NCBI GenBank assembly: GCA_013399015.1 | Contig: VWZX01004771.1 | Span: 762,182 to 826,181 of the forward strand | Length of the DNA stretch: 64,000 nt | DNA from: Galbula dea | Lineage: Eukaryota; Chordata; Aves; Piciformes; Galbulidae | Direction of reading: 5' to 3' | Part shown: piece after piece, positions 1 through 12,160 of the stretch | Numbering within the stretch: the first letter of the stretch is position 1 | Layout: each line of letters starts with the position of its first letter | Made by a program: the position numbers and the translations under genes | The notes under the pieces: model-generated | The model's input: only the letters and a program-made list of their open reading frames with translations | Database searches by the model: none | What the model was told of the DNA's origin: nothing

Positions 1-1341
1 AATTTTATGAAGGAAGCTCAGATGCCTGAATTTATTGTAAGACAAGCTTTGGCTTGTAGATAAAGTCTAGTTGCTCAAAACATGAGGGAAGCATTAAGAC
101 CAAAATGTTTTAAATATTTTAGCTAAGTTGACCATTCCTCTGAGAGGGTAAATGTTAATTATTTGGTGAGTGGAAGAGCTGAAATCACCAACTATCCAAA
201 GTTGTGAATGAAGTCTGTGTTAGGTGGGTATACAGTCAAAAAGAGGTGTCTTCTGGTTTACTCTAGTTGTTGCCAAGTCCTTCTTATTAGCTTTGCTGTT
301 AGGGACACTGTCTTCATGGGTTGTTGTAATTCTTCATCCTCCACAGATGAGGACTGTTAGCTGCATGAGGATTTTCACAAAGCATGAAGAGTTTTGTGGT
401 CACATTAGAGGATAGGATTCAACTATGTTTGTTGTTCTTTATGTGGTTGGAATATATAGGTTATATTTTTGGGCCAGAAAAGAGGTAAGATGTTAACATA
501 CATTGTAAACTGAGATCTTTTGTCCTTGTCTCCTTGTTGCACCTGAGCTTATGTTGTTGTAAGGTAGCAAGATACTGGTCTTGTTGTTTTTCCTGAGGAG
601 GAACTGAGGCATAGATGAAGTAAGAGCTAGGTATGGAGAGAAAAAGTGAAGTATCTGGTCTCAGGTGACTTTTAATGACCTGTGGAATTTCTGTAGTCAA
701 ATTTCTGCAAGCACTGTGGGAGATGTGTTTCTGGAATCCCCTTACCCAATCTTACTTAAGTCATCTTTTGTGTGGCCCTTGTCAGGGTGTAGCCTGAAAC
801 ACTCTGGATAGTTCTACCTAGCCAATGCTAAAAGCTGCACAATGTGTATTGATACTGGATATGTGTGGAGAAAATAGACTCTCAAATTTAGCAGTAGCTG
901 AATTCTGCTGTGAGCTTCCCTTCATTCCCTGTACAGAGTCTGCAAATATCACAGCAGCCATCAGAGGTCTCCTTTTTCCTTAGTCCCTTCACACAGATGA
1001 ACTGTTCTGATGGGACCCAGTGGCAGCACCACATTGCCACAGGGTTGGCAGGTGAAAAAGTAGCTTTGCTGCTACAGCTGCTAGAAATACAATTTGGCTT
1101 CATTTTCTTTCTTTGACATGAATGTAGAGATGTTATCACTAGGGAATTTTGCCTGACAAAGCTTTTAAACTGACATGAATGGTCTGTTAAAAGTGTGCAC
1201 TGGTTTTTCTTGGTGTCTATTTTACAAATATAAACCAATCATTTCAGGAGAGTGTTATCCTTCTACAGAGAATGCACTTGACATTTTAGGGGACAGCTTA
1301 AACAGTAGTTTTGAAGCATGAAATGAGGAAACAACAGTATC

Positions 1342-1345
<4 letters not shown>

Positions 1346-1375
<30 letters not shown>

Positions 1376-1497
1376 AAATCACCAAAAACCCCTCAAACAA
1401 CTAATCCAACAAACAAAACCACAACACGAAACCAAAACCAACCAACCAAAAAAGCCCCAAAACACTCCCAGTGAAACAAACCAACAAACCCCCCTTA
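1346..1497. repeat. Poly(A) run with A/C-rich low-complexity tail
   Basis: A run of 28 A (1346-1373) is followed by about 120 bp made almost only of A and C, with short CAAA and CCAAC units. It could be a degenerate retroposon tail or plain low-complexity DNA. I see no recognisable element body upstream of the A run. Confidence 0.8.
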
Positions 1498-3351
1498 TTT
1501 CAGATTTATCTCAAATAAAAGATATTTGAATACTCAGACTATAGTTCTAGTTGGTGTCTGGTTTGAATTTTGTCATGTTAGAGATGGTTTGCAGTAGTTG
1601 TTGGGTCCAAAGCATCACTGAACCTCTTGGAAACTGTTGATTCCATGGACCAAAGGTGAGAAGTATGTTTTTCTAAAGCTTGTTTTTGTTGAGGATGTAG
1701 TTGTGTGTTTTGGTAGGAAGAGTATCAGGCTGAAATCACAAGATCTGTTTTTCTGTTGTCTTCATGAACTTCTTTCTGTCTGCATACTGAGGATACCTAA
1801 ACATATTCTCCATACATTTAATGTCCTGCCAGCCTTATTTACAAGGTGAAGTCCCAGTGTAAGCAAGCATCTGAAATTCTCTTGCTAATACATGCTTCTG
1901 TGTTCTAACTAGCTGATGTGGTGAAAAAGTACTTAGCAACTGCTTCTGTGGGGACTATCAGGAACCTGATTGCTTTTCCTTGTTGAAAAAAACCACACTA
2001 ATATTTCACTTATGCCACAGACTTTTGTTTACTTCCTCCTCATCATTCTCACATTAGGGAGCAGTTGCACACTTTTACTTGCTTTCTTTTGATTTTAAAT
2101 GGTTTGGGAAAGTATCTTGGGCCTTTTTGGCTAGACAAAATGTCTTCCCAGTTTTGTTCAGTGTCCTGACTTCAGCAACCATGTACAGGAATTAATGAAT
2201 GGAGAATCACAAATGACAGGAGAAGTGAGAATTTGCAGTTGGAATGTACCTTTTGAGGATGCTGCTACTAAGGGTAGTTCAGAAGCAAAGTGAATTTGTC
2301 ATAAGTGCTCTATTTTGTTTCTTACTAAAATGAAACTCAACTAATAGCCATTTAGGGAATGAATCTGCAAACAAACTACAGTGATTTATATGTGTTTCAG
2401 CTGTGAGCTATAGCAGTTGTTTATTCTGCTTAGCTGTGGAAGGGAAAGAAAAGCTTCAAAATATTCTAGTTTTGCAAATAACTCATATTTCTCAATTATA
2501 TTTAAATAGCTTTATTTTGCTGCCTCAACTTCAAGGGCTAATAACATTTGATATACAGTATTTTGATGGTTTTTTTGTCAAGTGAAAGAGGACTGACTGA
2601 AATTGGTCTTCTGTTATGTTTGGTTTTTCCCAGTCCATTCTAGTTTTCACCAAGCTCTTACTGAGGTGGAAACAAAGATAGTTAAGCACAGTCATCATGT
2701 TCTTAATGGTTTTTTTACATTGTAAATCACCTGGAGTTTGATATAACAGTTACCAACAGATGGAGGCACAACTGGTGTTAAAATGAGGAAAAAGTGATCT
2801 TTGCAAAGAGTTAATACTAAAATTGGTGTGAAAATTGCTTTATAACATCTCCCTGTTTCCTTGGCAGTTAGGATGTGTTTGGGTTTTATTTCAAAAACTG
2901 GTCTCCATGAAGGGAGACAACACATTTTGGATAAAGACTTGTGAAGCATGCTTTGCCAGTACCTCCCAATTCAAGTACTGTTTCAGTAAATTAAGAGAGC
3001 AGTTCACATGTTCTTACATGAGTATGGTTTAGATCAGCCTCTTTTTAGCCAAACAGAATAATCCTTGCTCTATATTTCTCCTGATTTTTGGGTAGGATGT
3101 AGCATGCATTCATCAAATCAATCACACTTTCTGGGTCTAGTAACCTTTGTGAGATTGGAGCCTTTGCTGTCCAACTACTTTGCTTTAAATGCTTGTCTTG
3201 AAGATGTCATCATTCCTATCCTTAGCTGGAAAACCTGGTAATTAAAACAAACTTTATTGTTCATGTTAGCTTGCCAGTTTTCTTTGATTAGGTGCTATTT
3301 TGCAGTGTCTTGTTGCAGTTGATTCTCTGGAGATCATGCATCAAGGTTTAA

Positions 3352-3402
<51 letters not shown>
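3352..3402. repeat. Compound (TA)n(CA)n microsatellite
   Basis: About 12 AT units (3352-3376) run directly into about 13 AC units (to 3402). This is a pure dinucleotide compound repeat and is likely length-polymorphic. Confidence 0.95.
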
Positions 3403-5423
3403 AATGCCTGCACATGTATATACAATATTTTTTCAAGTTGGAATAGATTGTCTGCTTTTAATGAGTAAAGTTTTCTCTATGCTTAATTTTTGCTTGGTTT
3501 CTGGGAGTACTTCTAGCCATACATCTGCTGGGGAAGAGAGGAAAGCTCTTAAAGAGAAGTCAATGCATTTAAAATATGTAAGAACCTGTACTTCAAAATC
3601 TCTTCTTATAGTTCATATGCTGCTCACGAGCATCATGCTGTTCTGTCACAAAGAGGATGAAATTCAAGTGCTGTAGCTTTGGGGTTGTGATCTGCTAGGA
3701 TTTCTGGCTGCTATGACCTGGACTGTGATTTCCTATAGTACAACTCTAATTTACCTGGTTGTTTTCTCAGTGCAGGGTATAAACAGGAAGGAGGTTTATT
3801 AGTTTAGGCAGAGTTGGTGTGTGGGAACTCAGAATTCATTTCTGCTGTCCTGCATGAATACCTGGTTGTGCTGAGACCTCTGGAGATTAGCCATATTAAC
3901 TTAGGCTTTTCTTGTTCAAACTTGCAGAATGTTTTACCCCCAGCAGTTCCTAGCTCTGTTTCCTGTCTTTCCTCAAAAAAGGGAATAGTTTCTGTGCTCA
4001 TAGCCTGTTCTACAGTGTTGTGAGAAGTTGTTCTGTAATTTCAATCCTACATGCATTGCCTGTGTCCATGAGAACGGGAGACTAGCATCTGATAGCTCTT
4101 ACAAACCCCAGCTTACTGACCATCGAGCAGAGCCTCTGCTATTTGAGCTGCTAAAATTAATAACAGTCTTGATGAAACTTAGGCATCTCTGGGGCTGCTG
4201 TCTTGTCTGTTTTCTCCAGTGATGTTGTCATTCTCCTTTTCTTTGAAGCTTCCTTGAACCATCCCCCTCTGACAAACAGTTCCATATGGAGACTGAAACA
4301 CTGGCAGAAGGGCCCAGAGGCAAGTCGATAAGCAGCTCAGCTGCACAGCTACTGACCCAGCAGACTTAGGGCTGCATCTTTAGGCTTCCACTTTCTCCAC
4401 ATCACAAACCAGCACCCAGGTAATAGCGAAGTTGTAGAAGTGGAGAGGCAAGAAGTGGAAGTAAATGGAATAGACCCTATGCGATAGAGAGTGAAACTGG
4501 AAATCTTGTCATGCTCCTGAAGAAGAGTGATACAGATAAAGGGGGGAAAAAGGCAGAACAAATCTTTGCTGGTATCTGCTTATCACATGCCTTGTGTAGT
4601 TCTAATGTTTTGCTTTGAGAGCCTGTTAATCTCTAGAAACATATTTCACTCCAGTAGTTGATACACAAATGTCCTTAACTTGCATGGAAGTTTTCCTCAA
4701 CTTATATCCAAGCCTCTGTGCCTCTTTTCCCTTCTGTCTGTGAGAGGAGGATGTCTATCTCAATATACAGACATCTTGGAAATGTTTTTCCTCACTAAAT
4801 ATCAACATACTTGGAAGTCTTTTAACCCAGCTAGGCTCATGAAGGCACTGGGTCAGAATATTGTAGTACTGTGCAGTGGCAACAGAGGAGTTATTCCTCA
4901 TGTTTATTTAGGCATTCTTTCTCACTGAACAGATTTTAGGTAAGGAGTTTATTTTCAAAAGAAGGCTTTGTGTGCCTGTTTGTTTTTAACTTTATAACAC
5001 ACTCCACCTCCCCCAAAATAAAACTTTTGAATTCATTTCTAGTCTGGAAGACTGAGTGACTTTGTGTGCTCTAATGGTACAAGAATGAAGAGCTAGTGTT
5101 CTTGAGCACAGGAATTCTTTTCATGCTTGTTTCCTAGGGAAACAAAATTTTGATCACATACAATGTGCATGCTGATTTCTGATAATGCCTAATTTCAACC
5201 AAATTTACAGAGAGATGGAGATGTTGGAGATAAGAAATTCCCTAAAATTAGGTGTGGAAGGTAAGCACCTAGAAAAAACCCTTGCAGTTACCCTTTAGGA
5301 ATGATTCTGCTTTGGGAAAGGCTTGTTTTGGAACTGGCACATCTTAGGCCAGAGAAATTCAGGTACAGCATAACCATATGATAAAGTGACAAATGAAATC
5401 CAGTATAGAAAGAAAAGGGTAAA

Positions 5424-5865
5424 TATAGAGTGTTGGTCTGCTGGAGGGTGGGGAGGCTCTGCAGAGAGATCTGGACAGGATTGATCAGTGGGCCAAGGCC
5501 AATGGGATTAGGTTCAACAAGGCCAAGTGCCTGGTCCTGTACTTTGGTCATGATAACCCCATGAATGCTCCAGGCTTGGGACAGAGTGGTTTGAAACTGC
5601 CTGGTGGAAAAGGACCTGGGGGTAGTGTTGGTCAGCAGTGGCTGAGTATGAGCCGATAGTGTGCCCGGGTGGCCAAGAAGCATTCTGGATTGTATCAGCT
5701 TAAGTCTGGCCAGCAGGACCAGTGCTTGTCCTCCTGTACTTTGTGCTGGTGAGGCCACATCTCAAATCCTGGGGTCAGTTTTGAGCTCCTTACTCCAAAA
5801 AGGACATGGAGGTGCTGGAGCATGTCCAAAGAAGGGCAACAAAGCTGGGGAGATGAATGCAAAGA
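5424..5865 (+). mobile_element. CR1 LINE fragment, ORF2 3' region, sense
   Basis: The sequence matches the C-terminal reverse-transcriptase part of CR1 ORF2 at DNA level: a CTGGAGGGTGGGGAGGCTCTG block, then AAGGCCAATGGGATTAGG, AACAAGGCCAAGTGCCTGG and GTGGCCAAGAAGCATTCTGG. The frame is broken by small deletions and stops, and both ends are truncated, with no 3' terminal repeat. It is an old, dead copy. Confidence 0.85.
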
Positions 5866-6554
5866 TAGACCCTCTGGCTTAGAACTTGTGGAGTTCTAGA
5901 CTTCTGGAAGCTGGAGGGTTCCTTGGGGAAGTTGTGGCTCATGCTTGCTGTATCTGCGTGTGGAGTTCCTAAGGTACCTGCTGTGGACCATAGCCAGGGA
6001 CAGAAGACAGCAGCAGAAGGCCGTTTGGCCAGACCTGGTGTGGTTGCAGTGATGCAACTTCAGGACTAGGGTTTGCAGGAGACCTTGGCACGACAATGCC
6101 TTCTGGAATAACCTTGTCAGATCATCAGTGGTGTTTTTAATGCAGCTTAACTACATTGGCTGCCAAACACTTCAATGAGAGAATATTGACCATGGGGTGT
6201 AGTTTCTTCCTTTGTGTGAATGGATAATTCATTTTCCTGAAGCCCCCCAAGAGTGGCCATGCAGCATTCTTGCTTTTTACTAACTAAAGCTTTAGATAAT
6301 CCCAACCTCTTGTCTTTAACTGTGGACAATTAAAAGCTAAAAAGGGATGTAAATTAAGTTAAAAAAAATATGGATAGAGAAGATGTAGTTTGCAACGTTT
6401 GTTCCCACAGTTGGAATACCTGGAGGAGCTATTGTGTTTTATCCAGTGCATGTCCCATGTGCCTCAGCCCTGACCTGAAGAAAAGTTCAACCTCTGGGTC
6501 AAACCGAGCTGAAGACGCATGCATAAATCAATGACCTGTTTTAGTGCCACATTA

Positions 6555-6820
6555 AAACAACATGAGTGGCTGGCTTTTCTGACCCCTCCTCCCTTTCACT
6601 TAATGTACTGCTTTGGCTCTTCTTTAAAGAGGGCTCTGTAGAGTAATTTCAGCTCTTATCAGCTTGCTGACAGCTATATGAGCCTTTCTGCTGGCTCCAT
6701 CCAGGCAATCCCTGCCAGCGTGTGAAACATCTCGTTCTTCCAGTAAAGAGCTCCTGGATGGAGTTAAAGCAAGGGGCTGGTGGAGTTTTCCTGTGGGTGG
6801 GGCAGCTCACCTAAGAGATG
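6555..6820. promoter_or_regulatory. Possible conserved non-coding block
   Basis: This block has balanced, non-repetitive composition with motif-like words such as CTTATCAGCTTGCTGACAGC (a GATA-type core) and a TTTAAAGAG run, and it contains no CR1 similarity. It looks less degraded than its surroundings. The call rests on texture only; no alignment was possible. Confidence 0.2.
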
Positions 6821-7865
6821 GGATTTATTTCTTGTTGGCCAGTTACACAACTTCATTTCCATGTCGATGCTGGGAGTTTTTTGAGCATAGGTAGAATTTT
6901 TTCAAGTCCTTTTAAGGAGAATATTCAACTTCCAGCTGCAGTTCTTTCCCTGACAGGGGACACTTTCTGTCTCAGGGTTCTTTAGGGCTCATCATTATCA
7001 AGCTGGAAGGAACTTTTAGCTGTCTGCCATTTGTAGCATTTTAAGGAGGGTGACTGGAGAGGCTAACCCTGCTTTAATCCTCCCAGAGTGCTTCGGCAGA
7101 GCTCTGGATCCCCCATAAATGTCAGGCCTGGACAATTTGCCATCTTATCAGATGCAGTGAAGTTAGTTCCAGCCCTCTCACCCTTCCCCCAGAGGAAAGA
7201 TTTGTTGCTGCAAACAGCAAAAGAAAGACAAAACTTTTTCCTGGCTTACTGCCAGGATCACCAGGGGAGTTGTAGAATCCTTGGCATTTATATATGAGAC
7301 TTTCATTGCCCACCCCCCCCTTCACTTCTTGTAGACAGTATCCTTATCCTAGATTTTTTTTTCCCCTGTTGTCTGTCCTGCCCTGTTGCTTTCCAGAAAA
7401 CTTTTCTTGCTGGTTGTGTTACAGAGTGGTCTTGGTGGGATCTCTGAAAGAAATCTCAGGAATTTGAGAGCAGTCAATGATGCAGTTAACAGCAAAATAA
7501 ACTTTTGGTACTTGCCCTTTGCAGATTACTATGCACAGCTTGGATAAACTACAGATAAATCCAGATGATCCCGAAATTGGAAAGGCATGTACTTCTTTTA
7601 GAGAGAATACTTGAAGCTATTCTGTGTCATGCACATGAAGCAGTTAGCTGCAGATAAGTGAATGATCAAGCATCTCTCCTGGTGGTGTTCTCATTTTTTG
7701 TTACTTTGTGCTTTCCCTCTCCTGCTGCTTAGTCTGTGCCACATCATATTTCTTTATCAAATTTGCTTGCTTCACTTACCCCTTCAGTATCAAAAGTGTT
7801 ACAACTTTAGCATTTACCTATGCAGTATAAATATACTGGATTGCTCTGGTAGTTTGCACGTGAGC

Positions 7866-8252
7866 TGCTTTGGAGAGCTCTGGGGCTGGTTAGCCTGGAG
7901 AAGAGCAGACCCAGAGGGGATCTGCTCAATGCTTATCGATATCTAAAGGGCAGGGAGCAAGAGGATGGGGACAGACTTCCTTCAGTGGTGCCCAGTGACA
8001 TGCCAAGGGGCAGTGGGCACAAACTGGAACCCAGGAAGTTCCATCTGAACGGGAGGAAACATTCTTACCTGTGAAGGTGGTGGAGGGTTGGAGCAGACTG
8101 CCCAGAGAGGTGGTAGATTCCCCTTCTCTGAAGAGATTCCAAACCTGCCTGGGCAGCCTGCTCTGAGTGCCCCTGCTTTAGCAGGGTGTTTGGACTAGAT
8201 GATTCCCAGAGGTCCCTTCCAACCCCCACCATGCTGGGATTCTGTGATATTA
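7866..8252 (+). mobile_element. CR1 LINE 3' end, sense
   Basis: This copy holds the last part of CR1 ORF2 and the 3' UTR. GCCTGGAGAAGAGCAGACCC, CTGCCCAGAGAGGTGGTAGA, GCCTGCTCTGAGTGCCCCTGC and the terminal AGGTCCCTTCCAACCCCCACC are followed by ATGCTGGGATTCTGTGAT. The coding part is frameshifted. Confidence 0.9.
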
Positions 8253-9430
8253 AATAGTAAGTAGCAAATATGCCTTGGTCTTGCATCCATTCTACTGATG
8301 AGTGGATAGGGACACAAATAAGTTGTACAAGGTCAAATCATAATATTACTAATGAAATTGAGAAGTCCTGGATCTTGTTTTAATGAGTAAATCAATTGTA
8401 TCTTATAGCACAGTAAGAATACCTGGTTGCAAAGGTTTCACATGTTCTATAGAAACAGTCTGCTGCCAGATTATTTTCAGATGGCTTCTCCTTTAATCTT
8501 TGCATATTGTGCAGATAGATCTAACAGTTTCTGAAGATGCCTGTCTGTAGGATTATTCTGTATCTTTGTGTGTGGAATATACTATATTCTACTGTGCTTC
8601 TGTAATGCCCTTTGACTTACAAGCACTGTAACTTGTGTCCTGGGGTTGGCTCCTTCCTTTCCCCTTTGCTTCTCTTTTGTTTATTATTGGTTGGGGTTTT
8701 TTGTTTGTTATGTTTTCATTTTTCCATTGACTGACAATTTTGAATGCTCTTTAGAGATGGAGATGGCACCTTGCATTAGTTGTCTTTGAATACATATTCT
8801 GTCCTGGTGGTTTAGATCTTGATAGATGCTCTGGAGAAAAGGATTTTAGAGGGGGTGTGTGTTCCAGGATGCTAATAGTGGAGTAGAGAATCATGGATAG
8901 AAGCTGTTAGATTATGGTTAAGCTGAAGAAATATTTTTCTGTGACTGAACTCAGCTGGTAATGGAATTCTTGTCCCAGGGGTTCCAGAGAATACTTCATC
9001 TCAGTTCCCCTCCCCAGCATGATTGACCATAAATGCTTCCCAACATTGTAGCAAACAAAAGCAAGAAATATCAGTGGTGCCTGTTGAAGTACTAGGAAAA
9101 ACTTTCCTGATCCTGAATCTGATGATGAGGTTAAGCCTGAGCATGAACACAACCCCCATTAACTAACAGTCTGAAATGCTTTAGTAAGCCCATGTGCTCT
9201 TCGTCTCACCAGTTTTTTGTTTCTGATCCATTGCTGCTTGTGTTTAGTAATCAGTGCTTCAGGGAATGTCCTGAGATGTGATTTCTGTGTATTGCAGAGA
9301 GACTCTGTTATATATGGGTCAAGGGGAAAGGGAAAAACAATTCCTTCCTTGTGTTTTCAATAGTTCAGGTGAAGCAAAAGTTTAATACAGAGTAAATATG
9401 CAGACCCTGGTCAGTGGAGTATTCTCTGTC

Positions 9431-9450
9431 TTTTTTTTTTTGGGGGGGGT
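9431..9450. repeat. T-run followed by G-run
   Basis: Eleven T are followed directly by eight G. This is simple low-complexity sequence. Confidence 0.8.
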
Positions 9451-9562
9451 AGCAAAGTCTTCTGTAACAAACTTTAATGTTTAGCTTGGAGATTCCTTCT
9501 CTTTTGTACACAATTTAGCTTCATTCAGTAAAGAATATTCCTCTTTAGCATGTTATTTGAGA

Positions 9563-9688
9563 TCATAAGATCATAGAATGGTTTGGGTTGGAAAGGACCT
9601 TAAAGATCATCTAGTTCCAACCCCCCCTGTCATTGGCAGAGCTGTTCCACTAGAGCAGGTTGCTCAAAGCCCCATCGAAGATGTTTGC
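9563..9688 (-). mobile_element. CR1 LINE 3' tail, antisense
   Basis: It begins with the reversed terminal repeat (AAGATCATAGAATGG), then GGTTGGAAAGGACCTTAAAG, ATCATCTAGTTCCAACCC and GAGCAGGTTGCTCAAAGCCC. Only about 125 bp of the 3' UTR remain. Confidence 0.9.
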
Positions 9689-12072
9689 CAAGAAGAAATA
9701 AATAACTCCTGTTGATGTCTGTCACTTATTTTGTCCATGTAAAATTATTTTCAAGCCTGTTCTGTTGCAGTGTGACCCCCACATATTATTACCACAACCA
9801 GCAATGATTAATTCCTGTATTTCATCAGATAGCCATGTGCAGTTTGAGTCATGAAGGAGGAGGTATTTTTACATAGCTGGAGCTAACATCAGTTATTTCC
9901 AAAATGTGGAGGAAAAAAGCAGCACTATGTCCTAAACTTGAGTTTTCCTTATAAATATGGGGGTGGGGGAAACCCCAACCCATGACTGCCAGTCCTTCAG
10001 CTTTTATCCTCATAGCAGTCAATAAGATCTAGCTGTATTTAAGCAGTGCTTGAGTGGCTGTGGTTAATGTTGTCCACAAACTGTGTGTATGGGGGTATGT
10101 GGATGTTTATGCTTAGAGAAAAGAGAACTGTATAACCTACAGGAAGCTGAGCAAACCCATCTTCATTAAAAGGCAAGTTCTTCCTGGTATAGAGCTTAAG
10201 CTCTCAAATTGAGGTATGTGCTGATTTTTGACTGCTGTAATATGCTGGTAACCCTACCTAGATTCTTTTTTCCCTTGCTTCAGAAAGCTGTCCTTTCATG
10301 TGTGTGATTGGCACGGGGCTTGCTTTGTGTTTGGCTTCTCTAATCAAGGGAATTTAAGCTGCTATTCTCCCAGCATTAGTACAGCAGTCATGGGAAATCT
10401 CAAACAAGACAGATCTTGTTGCAGCAGTTGACACAAATAAAAGCAGTTGTGCCTTTATTTATTTATTTTTGATGCTGGATCTTGATTAAAAGTTTCCAAG
10501 CATGCTTTAGCCCTGTTCTAAAGCCAACCAGCAGAGAGCAGGGCAGCTGCTGAGCAGAGGAGATGCTGGTGGACGTGGGACAAGATCACAGTGGGAAGCA
10601 TCAGTGGGTGTAACTCAGAAAGCTGGGAAAGGTGTAAACAGATCCCCAATTTATCTGTAGAGTGGGCTCTCCAAACACTGTTTTATTGGCCAGTGGCTCC
10701 TGCTTTACTAACCTCTAACCCCTGCAGTACTCAGAGGTGCTGCCCACCAGCCAGCCTTGTCTTTGAACCCCCCTTGGCTCCTGCCACCTCAAAGGCTCAC
10801 AGGCAGATTCCTGTGTTTTGCTTGGGACCTCACCTCTCAGCAGGATGCCTGCAGCAGGGAAAACTGATCCACCCTGAGAACATAGACATATTTGAAGGCA
10901 ATACCCCAGGGACTCGAAACCTATTGCTTTCAATTTCAGGACCTGTCCATCATTTGTCAAGAAATGTGGCTAAAACATTCCCCCACCCCCCAAATTGTGG
11001 CCATCTAGAAGCTGAATGTTCACTGCAACTACATACAGATATTTGTTTTCTGTTATTTTGTGGACTGCTGTTGAGCCAATGGTAGTGTCAGTGTAGCTCA
11101 CTCTAGGTCTGGTTTCATGTGGTCGACTGGGAGTGTGTAAAGAACAAACTTATCATCAAAAGGATGAGGCATATCCAAATACTTTGGGCCTTTCCTCAGG
11201 TTAGGTGTGCCTGCCCCTTCACAGTAACAGACTGGAGAAAATTGAATGTTTAGGGAGCCCTACAAACTCCTGGAAACTGGAGGGAGAGAGGGTAGGCTAT
11301 TTTTTTGTCTTTACATCATTATCAGTGGTGATTATGTAGATATGACCATCTGGAAGCAAGATTAGGTTCTACAGGACTCTCTTTATAGCTGTTATTCCTG
11401 TGGTGTGAACACGTCATGCCTGTAAACAGGAGGACAGAACTGAAAGTGCTCTAGGACCAAAGGGAATTCAGTAAACAGTAGCCATTTTTATATTATTACA
11501 GTTTTTAAAACACATATTTCATGAAACTTTGCTTTTTTTCCCTCATCCTGATCCTTCCTTTCCTTCTGTCTCCATGCTTGGGGACACTATTCCCAGCCAC
11601 ACTGAGAACAGGGTGGTTCCTGGCCTGCTCCTAGTGCTGATACCTGTTTGTTGGCTCCAGAACTGACATGTATTTTGGCAGTGGATTTGTAGGGTGCCAG
11701 GGCAGTAAGTCAGGTTTCCTGGCTGGTGCAATGTTGCCTTCTGCAATGGGGTTGTGAACTTGACATAGTCATTAATCAAAGAAGCAAGTTAAGAGGTGCA
11801 GAAATAGATGGAGGGGAGGAGAGGACACCAGTGCTAAGTGGTGTTTTTATCTATTGAAGTCTTGCATTCTTGTTACTTTTAAAGCTGTTACTATCACTAG
11901 GATGTGGAATAGCAGAAATCTGTGTTTTTATGAGTCAAGATAGTGCAGGATTTAAAAACCATATAAAATGTTAACATTACATGAGAACTATTTTGTTAAA
12001 AATTAACTTCTTCCACATTGCATGTTTCAGCCAGATTTGAAGCAGAACTAGGCTCTTCTTCATAACAGATGA

Positions 12073-12160
12073 AAACCTTAAAAAAGCCCCCAAACAACAA
12101 ACCCCCAAACACTAAAACTCCACCCTGAACTAAACAAAAATATCCCCAAACTCCACAAAT
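12073..12160. repeat. A/C-rich low-complexity stretch
   Basis: The stretch is almost entirely A and C (AAAAAAGCCCCC, CAAACAACAAACCCCC and similar). Its composition matches 1374-1497 and is the reverse-complement style of the G/T-rich tracts at 20481 and 61708. Confidence 0.6.

Noticed and set aside
5288..5758. 156-codon open frame on the - strand
   Set aside because: It is largely the antisense strand of a decayed CR1 copy; CR1 coding sense here is +.
5880..6120. Possible further transposon next to the 5.4 kb CR1
   Set aside because: G-rich unique sequence with no recognisable CR1, LTR or DNA-transposon landmarks.
7525..7581. Possible small exon after CCTTTGCAG, open and starting ITMHSLDKLQINPDDPEIGK
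   Set aside because: The acceptor looks good but there is no donor at the end of the open stretch, and the residues do not match EXT2 exon 7, whose end should precede ARWFWEAYF in the transcript. Treated as chance.
10591..11085. 164-codon open frame on the + strand
   Set aside because: The translation has no familiar motif and lies inside intron 7 without supporting signals; chance.
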